From Salticus scenicus (taxonomy: Eukaryota > Arthropoda > Arachnida > Araneae > Salticidae): a stretch of DNA of 64,000 bases. The stretch spans positions 62,001 through 126,000 of the forward strand of contig CAWVNO010002515.1 in assembly GCA_963930645.1 (NCBI GenBank), in the 5' to 3' direction. A model generated the notes under the pieces. That model had not been told where the DNA came from and searched no databases. It was given only the letters and a program-made list of their open reading frames with translations. The position numbers were made by a program, and so were the translations under genes. How positions within the stretch are numbered: the first letter of the stretch is position 1; each line of letters starts with the position of its first letter. Positions 10,819 to 22,890 of the stretch are shown piece after piece.

Positions 10819-11825
10819 AACAAAAATCTGATAATTCCACGTTTAAAATTTGCGGATATTCTCTTGATGTTCATAATAATAGAAAAAATTACCAAATTCA
10901 TTCTGCCTTCAATAGGAGCAGCTCCCCAGGGCACCATAGATCCACCTTTAAAATGCCCGATTCATATCTGCCTTAAAAAAAATCTGCTCTGTCTTTCGCT
11001 ATCTTCAGATCGTGCCAGTAACTGTTAAAACCATTTGGTTAATGAAGAATAAAATGTTTTCCATCCGAAAATGCAACATTTTACCATTTAATATTGTCTT
11101 TATTCAACTTTAACACAGACGTTCTTTCTCCCATTAAATGCTGATTGATTATTACAGGTTTTTTATTCATTTTAACATATTATTAATTATTTTAAACATC
11201 CATAAATGTGGACCCTAACCTTTCGTTAAAAATTACGAGCAAATTCAGCACCAGTCATTATGAGTAGAACAGTAAGAGGAATTATGAGTCTTCGATCTCT
11301 GCAAAACAACTCTGATTTGCATAAGATCTCTCTCCTATCGAACCAGCAGTTCAACGTTACATCACATTTCCTTCAGCAATTTTAGACCATCGAATTTCAT
11401 TAGAAATTCGGCGGATTGAAATTATCCTTCCACTTAAAAAACACATTTATCATACTTCACTACTTGAACGTTCTTTATTTCGAGGAATTATCAGTAATGT
11501 CCGTCCAAGAAAAATTGAAGGCTTATATATGAATTAATCTAGCCCAGTAGTTAACAAATTCGCATGTCAACTGTAATTTATCCGCTAGTAAGTTAAATAA
11601 AACAAAAAAATCTGGATTGCCCCTATAATTATGAACATCTAAAAACGTGGAGAAAAACACATTTTGCATTATTTTTTATTAATTTTGTCTTATATTAAAA
11701 AAATTATAACAGTTTTCGTTTTTAGAATACTAGATATATTAAGTGCACTTAGTATAATCTTGTTTACACTTACTTTTACATTAGTTATTTCAAAATATAA
11801 AGTGTCCTTATAAATATGAGAAGGA

Positions 11826-11828
<3 letters not shown>
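10194..11828 (-). mobile_element. Tc1-like transposon, full length but dead
   Basis: A 1,635-bp element with ends CACTCCTTCTCATAATTATA and the complement of GGAGTG, flanked by TA. The minus strand carries transposase fragments with stops: FSDGKHFIL, corresponding to the FSDEKxF block at the second catalytic Asp of Tc1 transposases, then NGFNSYWHDLK. A related copy lies in opposite orientation at 32371-33762, where the same block reads FSDEKHFILD. A C-run then A-run tract sits inside at about 10767-10815. Confidence 0.85.

Positions 11829-11881
<53 letters not shown>
11829..11881. repeat. (TA)n microsatellite
   Basis: Pure TA run abutting the Tc1-like element. Confidence 0.95.
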
Positions 11882-11884
<3 letters not shown>

Positions 11885-12364
11885 ATATGATATTGCTGTT
11901 AAGCTATGAAAAAGTAACAAATAAATGTTGTAGTAATTTTAAAATATTTATAAAATTGTGTGAAAAATTAGCATTTCATCATATAGGGTGGTCCCGCGGG
12001 ATTGTTTGAAAAATGTGGAACAGGTGCAAATAAATGATGTTGCTGAACATGATTACTAAAGTGGTAACGATATATGTGACAGGTGGCCATGTGTCTACGG
12101 TGTTAATGTAGATGTTACTCTAATTTAATTTAAGCTAGTTTTAACCTTGAATAGAATTATAAAAGTGTGTTGAAAGTTACTTAATTACTTTATTTGTATT
12201 TTATTTATTAAATGTAAGTTAGATGGAAACACCAGAATTATCTACTTTCCTAAATTAATTCAAATATATTTATTTAGAGAAAATAATTTTATTGTGTTGA
12301 ATAATATTAAATGCATAAGCTATTGTTTTTTTTTTTTTTTTTTTTTTTTTAATACTTATTTATA
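11882..12364. other. Intronic DNA, no feature recognised
   Basis: AT-rich with a poly-T run near 12328-12350. Nothing else is supported. Confidence 0.45.
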
Positions 12365-12605
12365 TTAAATTATATCTAGTTCTAAAACAGTAAAAATAAA
12401 TTCGTGCTTTTTTCACTTTACTCTATGTTGTGGATTTTATACAAAAGCTATTAGTGGGATTAAAATTAACTTTTAATTGCTATGTGCTACTATACTTAGT
12501 ATTTCCAGTAACTAGAAAAAGTAAGATTATTTGAGAATAATTAATATTATCAATTAACAATGAATCGTAATATGTATACAAAATTTTGACACGGAACCAT
12601 ATGTA
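12365..12605. repeat. Second copy of the 5140-5372 intron segment
   Basis: Direct repeat of 5140-5372 in the same orientation and the same position relative to exon B. It marks the second unit of the segmental duplication. Confidence 0.8.
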
Positions 12606-13040
12606 ACATAAATCTATATTAATATATAAATAAGAAAACTTTGTTTGTAAGTAGAGGATAATCTCTGGAACTACGGAACCGATTAAAAAAAATCACTTAT
12701 CAAAAGCTACACAAACTCAGAATGTTATAAACTTTAATTAATTTTCATAAAATAAATATTTGAGTTCGAAATTTCAATGTTTTAATTAAAATCCTTGAAA
12801 AAGAATGATATAATATAATTCTAGCTGATGCCACTCAAAAGTTTAGTTTCTTTTTAGATTTTAATATGAAAAGTAAACAAAATTGATATAAAACTTCGTG
12901 AAAAATTAAACTTGCACTTTAAAATTGTCATTAGAGCTTTAATGATATTTATTTTTTTAGTGATATAATTTATTTTAATATAGAATATTTATAGAATATT
13001 TATATGTATAGGATATTTTATAATTAGAACAATTTTCATA

Positions 13041-13276
13041 ATCACATGCTACAGCCAAAACGCATTTTAAGTGTTACTTTTCACAGGGTTATCCAAAATA
13101 TCTTGACTTTTGTTTAATTTTTTACTGACCCTCCTCTCCTCTTCAGGACAAAACTTTTGATGAAATATATGAGGTATAAGATATTCTTTATATTCCCAAA
13201 GATTCGAGATAATTCCTGCAGAATTGTTCTAAATGCCTAAATTCGTAAATGTCCAAATGCTTATTGGTAGATAGTG
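13041..13276. mobile_element. Truncated right end of the 1638-3232 Tc1-like family, second duplicate
   Basis: Matches 7027-7259, including the left truncation point and the sequence after the right end, as expected if it was copied along with the surrounding intron. Confidence 0.75.
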
Positions 13277-13630
13277 TGTGTATGTATATATATATATATG
13301 TATATTTATATTTATTTATAATATATATGTATATATTACACATATATATGTGTAATATACATACATATTACATATACATATATACATTATATATGTATGT
13401 ATGTATTATTTCTATTTATTTATTTATTTATGTTTATTTTTATTTTTATTTTTTTTCCCCCCTAGCAAACATTTATACAGATGGGAAGTTATTTCGCAAG
13501 TTTCATTTGAAAATTAAATAAATTGGTTTAAAATTAATCCCATCATCTAGCAACCTCAGTAATTTTTTTAGCTTATATGTATAGTTTACAAATGGATAAA
13601 TTTATTTAAATTAAACTACCTTTATTTCAG

Positions 13631-13675
13631 AACTTGAGAAGCAGATTAATTAAAAAAGAACAGCCTGCAGTCAAG
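13631..13675 (+). CDS. Micro-exon B2 of the host gene (duplicate of B1)
   Basis: A 45-nt exon between CCTTTATTTCAG and GTGAGT, reading NLRSRLIKKEQPAVK in phase 0. It aligns to exon B1 with one extra codon; an indel of exactly three bases keeps the frame. Intron flanks match B1 on both sides and match the lost module at 7330-7610 even better. Confidence 0.55.
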
Positions 13676-13796
13676 GTGAGTACATTTACACATTATTAGG
13701 CTATACGAATTTTTCTCCTTAAATCTGACAAGTATATAAAAATTTTACAAAAATTTGTAGAACGTTGTTTCTTCAGGCACTAAGGTATTCAATATA

Positions 13797-14647
13797 CAGG
13801 GTGGTTATAATTAAAGTCACGATTTCAAGGTGCTATAATTTTAAAACTACCCATCAGAGCGATTTGATATTTTATCAGAGCAATCGTGAGGCGATAAAAT
13901 TTTGTTTGCGAGAGGATAAAAGTAGTTCCAACATGTTCCTATAGATGGCACTGTCAGGGTAATGTGATAGAAATCCTTAGTAAACCAGAGATAAGACAAG
14001 AGCTTAGTGCGCTTGCGCAGTGGACGGAAAAAAATGGCGGGCTGATTAAATTTCGTCCAAATTATGGCAACCTGGATTCCTAACCTTGGCGCATAAGCGC
14101 AGTATGGGCTATTTATTTGTATGTTTCGTAAGTGGTTTTGTTTGAAGGTGTTCTAGTGTAGTGGTCGCCAAGTCTATGTTGGCGCTGCAGCCTTCCCTCA
14201 GGCGGTCGAAAGTAGCTTTGGACGAATCAGGATTCATTGCCAGCATTGTCGTATCTCTAGTTTACTGAAGGTACTTCTAATGTGAGGGGAAGCGTGTAAA
14301 TGGACTCATTAAACACAGGAATGTTGTTTGCAACACAATGGAATAGCAGGGGAAAATAGATTTCAAGGGTTTACTACAATTTTTTTAGCAAAAAGATAAG
14401 AATGCGTGTTTACAGCGGAAACAGTCATAATGAAAAGAGAAAAAAAGAAGCTTCATGAAATGAATACTTTACGGGTAATTAACGGCACATTTTGGAAGTA
14501 TCTTTCTTTTTCTTTTTTTTTTTTTTTTTCTTTTGCAAACAAAATTTCATTGCCTCACGATTGCTCTGGTAAAATACCAAATCGCTCTGATGGGTAGTTT
14601 TAAAATTATAGCGTTTTGAAATCGAAACTTTAATTATAATCACCCTG
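13797..14647. mobile_element. Mariner-like MITE with a nested insertion
   Basis: Ends CAGGGTGGTTATAATTAAAG and the complement TTTAATTATAATCACCCTG, both followed by TA. There is no intact reading frame. The arms are homologous to the truncated copy at 7621-7853. Confidence 0.85.
13968..14277. mobile_element. hAT-like MITE nested in the mariner MITE
   Basis: A 310-bp insertion flanked by an 8-bp duplication, TAATGTGA, at 13960-13967 and 14278-14285. Terminal inverted repeats read CCTTAGTAAACCAGAGATA and, from the right, CCTTCAGTAAACTAGAGATA. The undisrupted mariner copy at 7621 confirms the insertion site. An 8-bp duplication fits the hAT superfamily; the inside is GC-richer than its surroundings and non-coding. 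Confidence 0.8.
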
Positions 14648-14649
14648 TA

Positions 14650-15990
14650 TATTATAAAACCTTAAACAAACGAGAAATTTTGTAATTGGTGTGTGTAGGG
14701 GAGTTCCATACGCACAAAATAATAATAATAATAACATTAAACAAACAAACAAATAAATAAATATCTTTTAGATATATAAAATTATTTGATTTTCTTTTTT
14801 AAATTTCTTTACCATAAGTTTTGATTTCTCTGCCCCCCCCCCCTCTCTCTCTCTTTCTTTCTTTCTTTTCACATCTAAACGTAAATTTAATCATTCTTTT
14901 ATTAAAAATCATTTATTATAATTCTAAACTAATAATCTCAGCTCAGTTTTTAACATTTTACATTTTGCATAATCAAAAATTTAGATTGCGTTCATGTCAA
15001 AAATATTTTTTTAATTTATCACCTCGCAAAATTTTGTTATTTTTTGTGTACGAATTATGTTGTCTTCCTTAATATTGGGAGTTAATATTGGGTTTCTGGA
15101 GAAAAGAAATAAAACTTACTAATATAATGATAGGAGTGCAAAATGGTTTTCAAAAGCCCTATTCTGCATTTAAAGAAATAATTACAAGATTTGAAAAAAA
15201 AAAAAAAAACTTTTTATGTACCACATTCTTAAATTTTCTGTTGAATCATATAAACCTGACAATTCTACGTAAGAATAAATACTTTTTTTTTTTTTTTTTT
15301 TTTTGAGGAATTATCCCATTAACTTGAAAGAAAATGATTAAATGCGTAATAAAGAGAGCAATTATAAGAAATTTTCAAACATATATTAATTGAATAAAAA
15401 TATTAAAAGAATACATTATCATCGTGTTGTGAGCTATTCTAAAAGTTTCATACGTCTAGCTACTCGAGAAGTTATTTAAAAACCAATTGCCAGATTTGTA
15501 GTGGACAAACAAACAAACAAGAAATCGAGTTAATAAAAACATGGTAATAACTCAATATTCTTTAAAAAGAAGAAGAAGAAGTAGCATAAATTAACTTCAT
15601 TCCCCCCCCCCCTCCCTGAAATTCGACTGTCAAAGATTAATATTTCAATAATGATTATTATAATAGTGCATGTATTTTATAAGAATATACTGTAATACAG
15701 TTTAATGTTTATGTTTAAAATAAATAACGTCTGAGTAAAATTACGGTAATTTTTGTTATTATCACTTCTAGAGTATGTATGAAGACATATTTGTTTTACG
15801 AATTAAGTAGTATTTTTTTCAGAATGTCCTTTCTTTTTGAGAATAATTAACCCTACTTGTTAAAGTCATAATGATATATTTTTTAATAATATATCTTGAA
15901 AATGTAGATTTTGAAAATGTTTAAGTAAATTGTTAATGTTTAAAATGTTTAGTTTGTTAATACAATATTTATTGTTTGTTTACTTTGTGA
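14650..15990. other. AT-rich intron with homopolymer and pyrimidine tracts
   Basis: C-run plus (TC)n near 14835-14860, a T-run at about 15284-15304 and a C-run near 15602. From about 15700 the sequence belongs to the exon-D intron module that recurs at 16255, 23220 and 24510. Confidence 0.5.
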
Positions 15991-15997
15991 TTTTCAG

Positions 15998-16090
15998 AAA
16001 CAACAGATTAAGAAAGAAAGAAAAATTGAAGAAGAAAAAACAAGTAAAAAAGACAAGAAAATGATGGAAGCAAAAATTAAAAACAAAAAG
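15998..16090 (+). CDS. Exon D of the host gene, lysine-rich
   Basis: A 93-nt exon after ACTTTGTGATTTTCAG, ending at a GTTGAA donor. Phase 0 gives 31 codons of almost pure K/E-rich sequence, from KQQIKKERKIEEEKTSKK to MEAKIKNKK, likely helical or coiled-coil. An internal GTAAAA could be used as an earlier donor but would change the phase. Later copies of the same intron-exon module (16614, 23466) are broken. K/E-rich short exons occur in triadin and junctin-type genes, but nothing here identifies the protein. Confidence 0.45.
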
Positions 16091-16126
16091 GTTGAACGTT
16101 TTAATATAATACATTTTAAAACTCTA

Positions 16127-16153
16127 GAATTATTATTATTATTATTATTATTT
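16127..16153. repeat. (TTA)n microsatellite
   Basis: Nine TTA units directly downstream of exon D, followed by a TG-rich stretch. Confidence 0.9.
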
Positions 16154-16613
16154 TGTGTGTGTATGTGTGTGAGGCACGAACACACACAAAATAATATTAA
16201 TGATAACAAATAAACAAAGATAAAATTTTTGATGAGAAAACCTATTGAATTTGATTTGTAAAATTAAGGTAATTTTTGTGAATAACACTTCTATGTCTCA
16301 CTCTGACGTTGTATTAAGTTTTCAAATTATACAATATTTACTTCTGCCTCACCCTTCTTTTTGAAAATAATAATAATAATATATATAAATAAATAATATA
16401 ATATAATAATATAAATATATAAAATAATAATATAAATAAATAAATAATAATTATTATTATTTTATGTATTTATTTATCTATTTTATTTATTTATTTATTT
16501 ATTTTTTGTGAAAGTCATTATAGTTTTTTTTTTTTTTAAATATATTTTGAAATTGTAAGGAAGTTTTGTGTGCTGACAAAATATTTATTGGTTGTTTACT
16601 TCGTGAATTTCAG

Positions 16614-16655
16614 AGACAAATAAAGTTAAAACAATAAAAAACAGAAAATAAAAAG
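16614..16655 (+). pseudogene. Decayed copy of exon D
   Basis: The upstream intron (TTGTTTACTTCGTGAATTTCAG) matches that of exon D and the downstream part (ACATTTTAAAACTCTAGAA) also matches. The frame opens RQIKLKQ and then hits TAA, and part of the exon is missing. Confidence 0.55.
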
Positions 16656-16659
16656 ATAA

Positions 16660-18550
16660 ATGGTGTTTATATAACACATTTTAAAACTCTAGAAACCTTT
16701 GTTTGTTGTGTGTTGTACACAGCACAAAATATTAATAACATATAAATAAAAATAAAAACTTTTGATGAATAAAACTTTTTATCTTTCTTTCTAAAATTCA
16801 TTTAACCCTTTCAAGGGCAAGCTAATTTTCCTCATTTAAAACCAACAGCCACCAGAAATCACCAAAAATATCAAAAGGCAAGAAATAAATTAAGGTATTC
16901 GTCTAAGTTATAAAAGAAAAATTTTATAAAAAATTTCCTGGTATTTTGAATTAAAATTTGCGGTTGCACTATGCAACCACCGCGCCTGAAAGAATTAACA
17001 TAACTTTTGATTTTAATTCTCTTGTCATACCTAAATACAATTTTAATTATTTTTTATTAAAATTCTACTATAATTCCAAAATAATTATAAGTTTCTAATT
17101 TTCGTGAATAATTTATATCACAAAATTCTCTTTTCCAGACAAGACATAAACGTAATTATCAAATATATTATATTACACCATCACGTGTCCATAGATATAA
17201 AAAAAATAATAACTTTGTAATAATTTACTGTTTAATAACTTATAGAATAAGTATAGTTCAACTTTCACGAGTTGGCCCTTCGTCCCTCCTTCTTTTCGAA
17301 GAGTTTACTTTAAGGAAGGGGTGCACAAAGTGAAAAGAATGAATGGGTGGGGAAAAAAGAAGGTTGCCATGAAAATAACACATCAAGCCAAAAATTTTTA
17401 CTTTTCGCTAGCTGAAATTCGTTTTGCCTATTAAAAGGAACATGTGTTAATATTTAAAAATTAATGACACATAAACTAAAAGGAAAAAAAAAACAAAAAA
17501 AAAAACACTTTTCAATAATGTCTGAAATTTCAATAAGCACTAATACCTTATTTGCATAAAGAAGTTTCGAGCAATAAATTTAAACAAGAAAAAAAAAAAT
17601 CGTGCTGTTTGCATGGATTATAAATTATTGTCTACGCATTTTATTTTGTATTTCAGGAAAAAAATAATTTTCTTTGAAAAAATTTAAAAAATAAAAATGA
17701 AAAAAGTTTTTACGCTGTACTCTTTTTTTTTTTTTTTTTTTTAAGAAAAGAAAAACATTTAAAAAAATACTGAATCAATAAATGGGGAATTTTATAAAAA
17801 TAAATTGAGCTGTACGCATAATTTACAGTATATGTACAATAGCTCTCAGAATATTTGCATACACATCAGATACGAATATGAAAGATAATTTCTTACATTA
17901 TTGTTAGAATGGCTTTTAATTTCTATGTATTTTGTCTAAAAAAAAAAAAAAAAGAAAAGAAAGAGAAAAAAATAATTACAGTAGTGCAGTTCTTTATTTA
18001 ATTTTTAAATATTTTTCTTTCTTTTTTTTTCTTTTTTTTTCTTTTCAGTTTTCACTTTTTTTCTAAGAGAAAGAAAGCAAGAAGAAAGAAAGGTTGGTAG
18101 ATTGGTAGTTTTATTTATGGTGCTAGGTCCAAATTAGGACATAAGGAAAGAAAGAAAGAAAGAAAAAAAATGAAGAGAAAAAAAAAGACTGCAAACCGAA
18201 ATTTTGAAATATTGTTTAGACAATCATAACAATCCTCATCGTATTAATAATTAGTTATAATGTAACAAATATTTTTTAATGATATAACATATTAAAAAGC
18301 CCAAAAGTTCTCCAAATTTGGAAATAAGTAAATAGATAATAAACAGTATTTTCGCCAAAATGTCACAAAACTCCTAAAGATAGCAAACCACCTCCCTTTT
18401 CACCCTCAACCGATTTCAAGGTAATAGCATCGTCGCTGCCTACGTCACGTTTGATTGACAGGGGCCAACTCCTGACAGTCGCACTATAGTTGTTTATGTA
18501 AAAGCCTTTGTAATTGTTTACTATTTTGATATATTTCTTTAAATAACATA
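16660..18550. other. AT-rich intron with purine/pyrimidine tracts
   Basis: Many A/G and T/C runs around 17,700-18,180 and a slightly GC-richer patch near 17,265-17,400. An acceptor-like TTTTCCAG at about 17,138 has no conserved exon after it when compared with its copy near 23,815. Confidence 0.45.
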
Positions 18551-19310
18551 CAGGGTGATCCAAAAGTCAGGACCAACTTTAAAATTGAATAATTCGAAAA
18601 CGAATCAAGATACAAAGATACGGTTTGCACCAAACGGATCGAAAAGTAGCCGGGTTTTTTGTGGCAACGAAAAAAATGGTTCTGTTGGCGACCAACAGAT
18701 GGCGCTGACGTATTTTTGATGTAGGATTATGCAAAGCAACAAACGATATAAGAAGGAACAACTACAGCAGGTAATGGTAGTCGAAGCTTATATGCATCGA
18801 AATATTGCATTCTCAATCGCTACTTTAATCACGCATGGCCTCCAAGATCTCCCGATCTGACACCCTGTGACTTTTGGCTGTGGGGATTCTTGGAAGTCAA
18901 AAGTGTACGGCGACCAACCGGCATCAGTAGCAGCACTGAAAGATGCCATCCGCCAAAATTTGTCTGCCATAACGCAAGAAATGCTACTAAATGCTGTGAA
19001 CGATGTGTTGAATCATCTCACAGCTGTACTTCTGAACGATGGACATTGAACAGTTACTGTAGTAGTACTAATTAACTGTAATTAAGGTGATTTGTAAGTT
19101 GTCAACATTTTTTTTCATTTGTAAATCATCTTTTGGTGAAATAAAACACTATAGCGCCATCTGTTGGTCGCCAACAGAACTAATTTTTTTCCTTTGCCAC
19201 ACAAAACCCGGTTTCGTTTTCATCCGTTTGGTGCAAACCGTATCTTTGTATCTTGATTCGTTTTCGAATTATTCAATTTTAAAGTTGGTCCTGACTTTTG
19301 GATCACCCGG
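18551..19310 (+). mobile_element. Mariner/IS630-type element with internally deleted transposase
   Basis: A 760-bp element with long inverted repeats (CAGGGTGATCCAAAAGTCAG at the left, the same from the right with one change) and TA flanks. The inside keeps a transposase C-terminal piece on the plus strand, SPDLTPCDFWLWG, the block containing the third catalytic Asp of DD34D-type mariners. A frameshift follows, after which another frame continues with DQPASVAALKDAIRQNLSA to a stop near 19,048. The N-terminal part and the first two catalytic residues are gone. Confidence 0.85.
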
Positions 19311-19382
19311 TATTTTAATACTGTAAAAAAGTTCCGTTTGTTAATATAATAATAAATGACTATTTATTTTTTTTAATTTCAC

Positions 19383-19408
19383 TACCGAGTGGTGTATCTG
19401 AAACAATC
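19383..19408 (+). pseudogene. Decayed copy of exon E
   Basis: Flanks match those of exon E at 24079-24111: upstream TTTGTTAATATAATAAT, downstream GTAAGTATATTCAGTTTAAT. The acceptor AG has become AC, so it should no longer splice. Confidence 0.5.
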
Positions 19409-19639
19409 GTAAGTATATTCAGTTTAATTATAAATAATAAAAGAGAAAAAGACTGTTTACTGTTAACTGCTACGATGGTAATAATTTCTTTGTTATAAAT
19501 GTTAAGTAACTTATTACATTTAGCCCTAAGTTTTTACCAAAATCATTATATCCACTTCTGATTATACCAATTTATGATACATTTTGCAACGGTCAAATAA
19601 AGGGTTAACAGCGACCACGAATTTTCCTGAATATGAGGA

Positions 19640-20261
19640 TAAGTAAAATACTTTCTTTTTTTTTTTTTTATCACAAAAGCACTTCACCCCAAACTTTTAT
19701 CAAAATCGTTATGTCCCTTTCCCATTAATTCCAATTTCTGCCATATTTTTCATTCGGATGATAAACGTTTAACAGCAAAAGTGAAATTTTCTAAGGATGA
19801 GGACATTTTCAAAATTAGAGAGTAATAAGATCGAAGCCGTAGTCAAGGAAAGAGGAAAGTGGTTGGGGATTTAAATAATACCCGAAATTTTGCAGATACG
19901 TTGAAACTTTTGAAATAAACTTCACTTTTAACCATCAAAACTATGTACTAAAATTTGACCCCCCCCCCCTCAATTTTTTTCGGCCTTGAATAAGAGGGTT
20001 CTTTGAAAGGAGTCACTTACGAAAAGTAGTCAGTTCACATCAAAAGTTAAACAATTTTACCTGCTCTCGCAAAACGTGACTCTTAACCGAGATATGTGTT
20101 TGTTTGTGGGCATTGAATACAGGTAAATGTGTATTAAAGCGAAAAAGGGAACTTTGGGAGCAAGAAAAATTGACCCTTATCGGATGTGACCCTTAAATCG
20201 AGGTGGACTTTTAACATTTGACATTTATTTGACTGCTTTGAGACCTATAGTTACAATGACA
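19640..20261. other. Diverged intronic repeats
   Basis: Two diverged copies of a segment containing CCAAAATCATTATATCCACTT and TTTATCAAAATCGTTATGTC occur near 19,535 and 19,700. No gene is seen. Confidence 0.4.
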
Positions 20262-20425
20262 TTTGTCGCGACTGATCCATATTACAGTAATTCACAGAAA
20301 CAAATGCACACAATATCTGGTCGGCGTTAGACATCACAAACATCAATGCCCTACCGGGATTCGATCCCGGAACCTGGAGATTCAGAAGGCAGCGCCCTAC
20401 CGACCGAACCTCCAAGGGACTTTTA
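20262..20425 (-). mobile_element. tRNA-derived SINE
   Basis: On the minus strand the head reads TTCGGTCGGTAGGGCGC, resembling an A box, and 40 nt on GGTTCCGGGATCGAATCCCGG, a T-arm with a near-perfect B box. The body after it (GGCATTGATGTTTGTGATG) does not close an acceptor stem. I therefore call a SINE and not a functional tRNA. Target duplications are not evident. Confidence 0.65.
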
Positions 20426-20429
20426 GAGA

Positions 20430-21268
20430 AGTTTTTTTGATTGCTGATGTTTATTGAACTAGGACAGATAATGACTTAAAAGAAATTTTACTGAAAATGT
20501 TATTTAATTATTCCAATATGAATTAAAATTGTTTTCCTTTAATTATAAGTTTTGTAAATGTTACTATTATTTTTATTTATTTATTTATTTATTTGGGGAG
20601 AGGGGGGGGGGAGGCTTCAGCCCCCTTGTCCTCCTTTGGATCCGCCTCTATAAAGCAGTGTAAAATTTATAAAGAACTATTTTTTTTCCATTGGTGGAAG
20701 TAAGCTGTTTTGTAATAGTAGTACAAAGATATTTTATAAATAAACTAGAAAAGCCTCGGTTCGGAAACGAACCGAATTCTGAATGCGGGAAATTTTTTTA
20801 AATCAAACTCGAAATGTACAAAACTCGGCCAGATGCTGCTTGCGAGCCAATAGATCAAAGTTTGTTAATGAAATCATTTTTAAATTTATGAAATCAATGA
20901 AGGTAGTGAATCAAGGAAGGCTTTGCCCGCTTCGCTGATCACTATATATAAAGCAAACTTTTTTTTTTATATCGCTTTATAAATAATAATAATAAATAAA
21001 TAAATCATGAAATTGCCCTAAAGCCCGCTTGGTTCTCCGCTGCCTTCGGCAGCGACCCACTCATTCTCAGACTCTCAGGTGTTTGTGTCTATTGTCTGTG
21101 ACAATAGCTTACCAGTGGGCTTCCATTTGGGTGATTATCAGATGATACTCTGGTAACGGGCAGTATCGAAAAAATTGATGCAGCAATTTTATATTTGAAC
21201 CCCAGTTACATATGAACATATGTAACTGGTGGTGTACATAATATTTATTTCACGTTATTTTCTATTTT

Positions 21269-21299
<31 letters not shown>

Positions 21300-21810
21300 T
21301 TTTTTATTATTATTCGATCAACCATAAAATGACAGCAATTTCGCGCAAATATAATATTACAATGTGCTTTGATCGGTTATGTCTATCGCATGAGACAATT
21401 TTTGGGGTTATAAGAGTAGTTGAGTTAGTTAATAGTAGTTGGTATATAGAAAAATAAATAAGGAAATATGTAAACCTGATCATGGTACAACCTTAATATA
21501 GCTCCTCTTGGCAACTTTTGAAATTTTATCTCCACTTTAGACAAAAATACATACTTTATGTGATTTTTTTTTTCTGTTTTTTTTCTTTTCTTTTCTTTTT
21601 CCTAACCTGTTCTTTCTGTCTTCCTTTTTTTTTTTTTTCAATATTTTATAATTTATTTATATTTTCGATGCGCTACTTGGCTTAAAGCGGCTTTTGCGAA
21701 AGTGGAATCTTTGGCGAAAAATGTCCAATCTATTTCAGCATCAAAATTTCAAAAATTACCCAGGATTAACAATAAGTAAAGCTCTTTAATATAATGCTGA
21801 ATTAGATTTC
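20430..21810. other. Intronic DNA with GC-rich hairpins
   Basis: A hairpin CGCTGCCTTCGGCAGCG lies near 21,038, and CCAGTTACATATGAACATATGTAACTGG forms another near 21,205. Several ATTT runs are present. No gene is seen. Confidence 0.45.
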
Positions 21811-22890
21811 ATGCCAAGCGCGATTCATCCGTGCCAAAAACATACTATTTAAACAAAAGGGGAAAAAAATATCTAAAATTGAGGTATACTATTATTATTA
21901 TTATTTATTTTATTTTATTTTATTTATTTATTTAATTTTTTTTTTTACTCCATTTTCATATTTTTATTTTTTCATATGCATGAACAAATTTAATATTTTA
22001 TATATTTTTTATTTTTCGCGTGAAAGCATATTTCATTTTATGCTAGGAAAAAAAAAAAAAAAACTTACTTTTTTTTTGGGGGGGGGGGGGGGGCAACAAT
22101 TAAAAATTTAAATGTCCAATTTTTAAGCTATTATCAGGTTATTATTTTAATATTGTAATTAATTTTTAAAAAATCTAATCAAAATTTCACTACAAATAAG
22201 GTACCAAATAAAAGGGACAATTTTTCTGAATCCGTTGAATTAAACAGCTTATTGATAGGACAATTAGATTTTTTAAAATTAACAAAAGTATGAAAGGTGG
22301 CAACTTGCGTCCACCCGCAGACAAACAGAGTCCAAGGAAGTCTCTTCGCCGTATATATATGCTGATGCCAAGCGCGATTCATTCGTACCAAAAACATACT
22401 ATTTAAACAAACCAAAAAAGGAAAAAAAAAAAAAAAAAAAAAAAAAAAACTGAAATTGATGTATATTAAAAAAGATTATGGTTGTTATTTTACTCCATTT
22501 TCATATGCATGAGAATATTTAATATTTTGTAACTTTTTATTTTTCCCGTGAAAGCATATTTCATTTTATGCTGAAAAAAAAAAAAAAAAAAATAATAATA
22601 ATAATAATAACTCGCATTTTTTTTTTTTTTTTTTTTTGCAACAATGAAAAATTTAAATGTCCAATTTTAAAGCTATTACCAGTTTATTGTTTTCATATTT
22701 TTAAAAATCTAAAAGAATTCCGTTGCAAATCAGGTACCAAATAAAAGGGGCGATTTTTCTGAATCCATCGGATTAATTAGCTTATCGATCGGACAATTAG
22801 ATTTTTTTAATTAACTGAAGTATGAAAATTTGGTGGCGACTCGCGTCAACACACAGAGTCCAAGGAAATCTCTTAGCCGTTTATATATAT
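21811..22890. repeat. Tandem duplication, period about 554 bp
   Basis: Two direct units start at ATGCCAAGCGCGATTCAT (21811 and 22365), share CATGCATGA, GTGAAAGCATATTTCATTTTATGCT and GTCCAAGGAA segments, and each ends near AGCCGT or CGCCGT plus TATATATA. Poly-A, poly-T and poly-G tracts differ between units. No coding potential. Confidence 0.75.

Noticed and set aside
17139..17330. Exon after TTTTCCAG at 17,138 with about 60 open codons
   Set aside because: The copy of this module near 23,815 does not conserve the frame and no donor is evident.
18867..19049. Two overlapping 60-codon plus-strand frames as small genes
   Set aside because: They are two frames of one frameshifted mariner transposase remnant.
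20330..20410. Functional tRNA gene on the minus strand
   Set aside because: T-arm and B box are good, but no acceptor stem closes and a non-tRNA body follows, so a SINE is the better call.
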